From contig WOZB01000241.1 in assembly GCA_011620445.1 (NCBI GenBank), positions 1 to 6,011 on the forward strand: 6,011 nucleotides of DNA. The letters are read 5' to 3'. This document shows positions 5,989 through 6,011 of this stretch, one piece after another (position 1 is the first letter of the stretch; every line of letters starts with the position of its first letter). Made by a program: the position numbers and the translations under genes. Under the pieces are notes generated by a model. That model made no database searches and was not told the DNA's origin. It was given only the letters and a program-made list of their open reading frames with translations. Origin of the DNA: Anaerolineaceae bacterium. Lineage in GTDB: Bacteria > Chloroflexota > Anaerolineae > Anaerolineales > Anaerolineaceae.

Positions 5989-6011
5989 GCATGAGTCTGT
6001 GCAGAATTCTC

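Noticed and set aside
1..6011. Search for tRNA or rRNA genes, CRISPR repeats, insertion-sequence ends, attachment sites and defence genes
   Set aside because: Nothing in the window has these forms. Nearly every base is accounted for by the seven minus-strand genes.

Overview
The window is one tightly packed run of seven same-strand genes, all on the minus strand. Read from the right edge to the left, they are: a two-helix membrane protein of unknown function, a 68-residue one-helix membrane protein, ribonuclease Z (rnz), a Maf-type nucleotide pyrophosphatase (maf), a MecA-like lipoprotein penicillin-binding protein, the ribosome-assembly GTPase RsgA, and the first 173 codons of a family-5 solute-binding lipoprotein that runs off the left edge. 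Gaps range from about 46 nt down to overlaps of up to 14 nt. I see no terminator-like hairpin with a T-tract, so the simplest reading is a single operon entering at about position 5990. No gap exceeds 50 bases.

The organism is probably a bacterium of the phylum Chloroflexota, class Anaerolineae. This is inference from protein style: Thr/Pro-rich linkers directly after the lipobox of both lipoproteins, a solute-binding protein whose N-terminal wording resembles Anaerolineae members as I recall them, and an NTF2-like/MecA-type lipoprotein PBP. Base composition is balanced, and both TTG and GTG appear as probable start codons. A database search of RsgA or RNase Z would settle the lineage.

By role, the right half holds two unrecognised membrane proteins next to tRNA 3'-end maturation (rnz) and nucleotide house-cleaning (maf). 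The middle holds peptidoglycan cross-linking (PBP) and 30S maturation (rsgA). The left edge begins what may be a peptide-type ABC transporter. This looks like growth-linked housekeeping genes sharing transcription and translation signals, not a dedicated pathway. Several junctions are translationally coupled: TGA-A-ATG at maf/PBP, a 14-nt overlap at rsgA/solute-binding protein, and a ribosome site overlapping a stop codon at 5524-5529.

I found no mobile element, CRISPR array, RNA gene, phage gene or convincing new biological system. The items most worth a second look are the two uncharacterised membrane proteins ahead of rnz, the possible leaderless promoter at the head of the run, the lipid-anchored MecA-like PBP, and the start-codon assignments.
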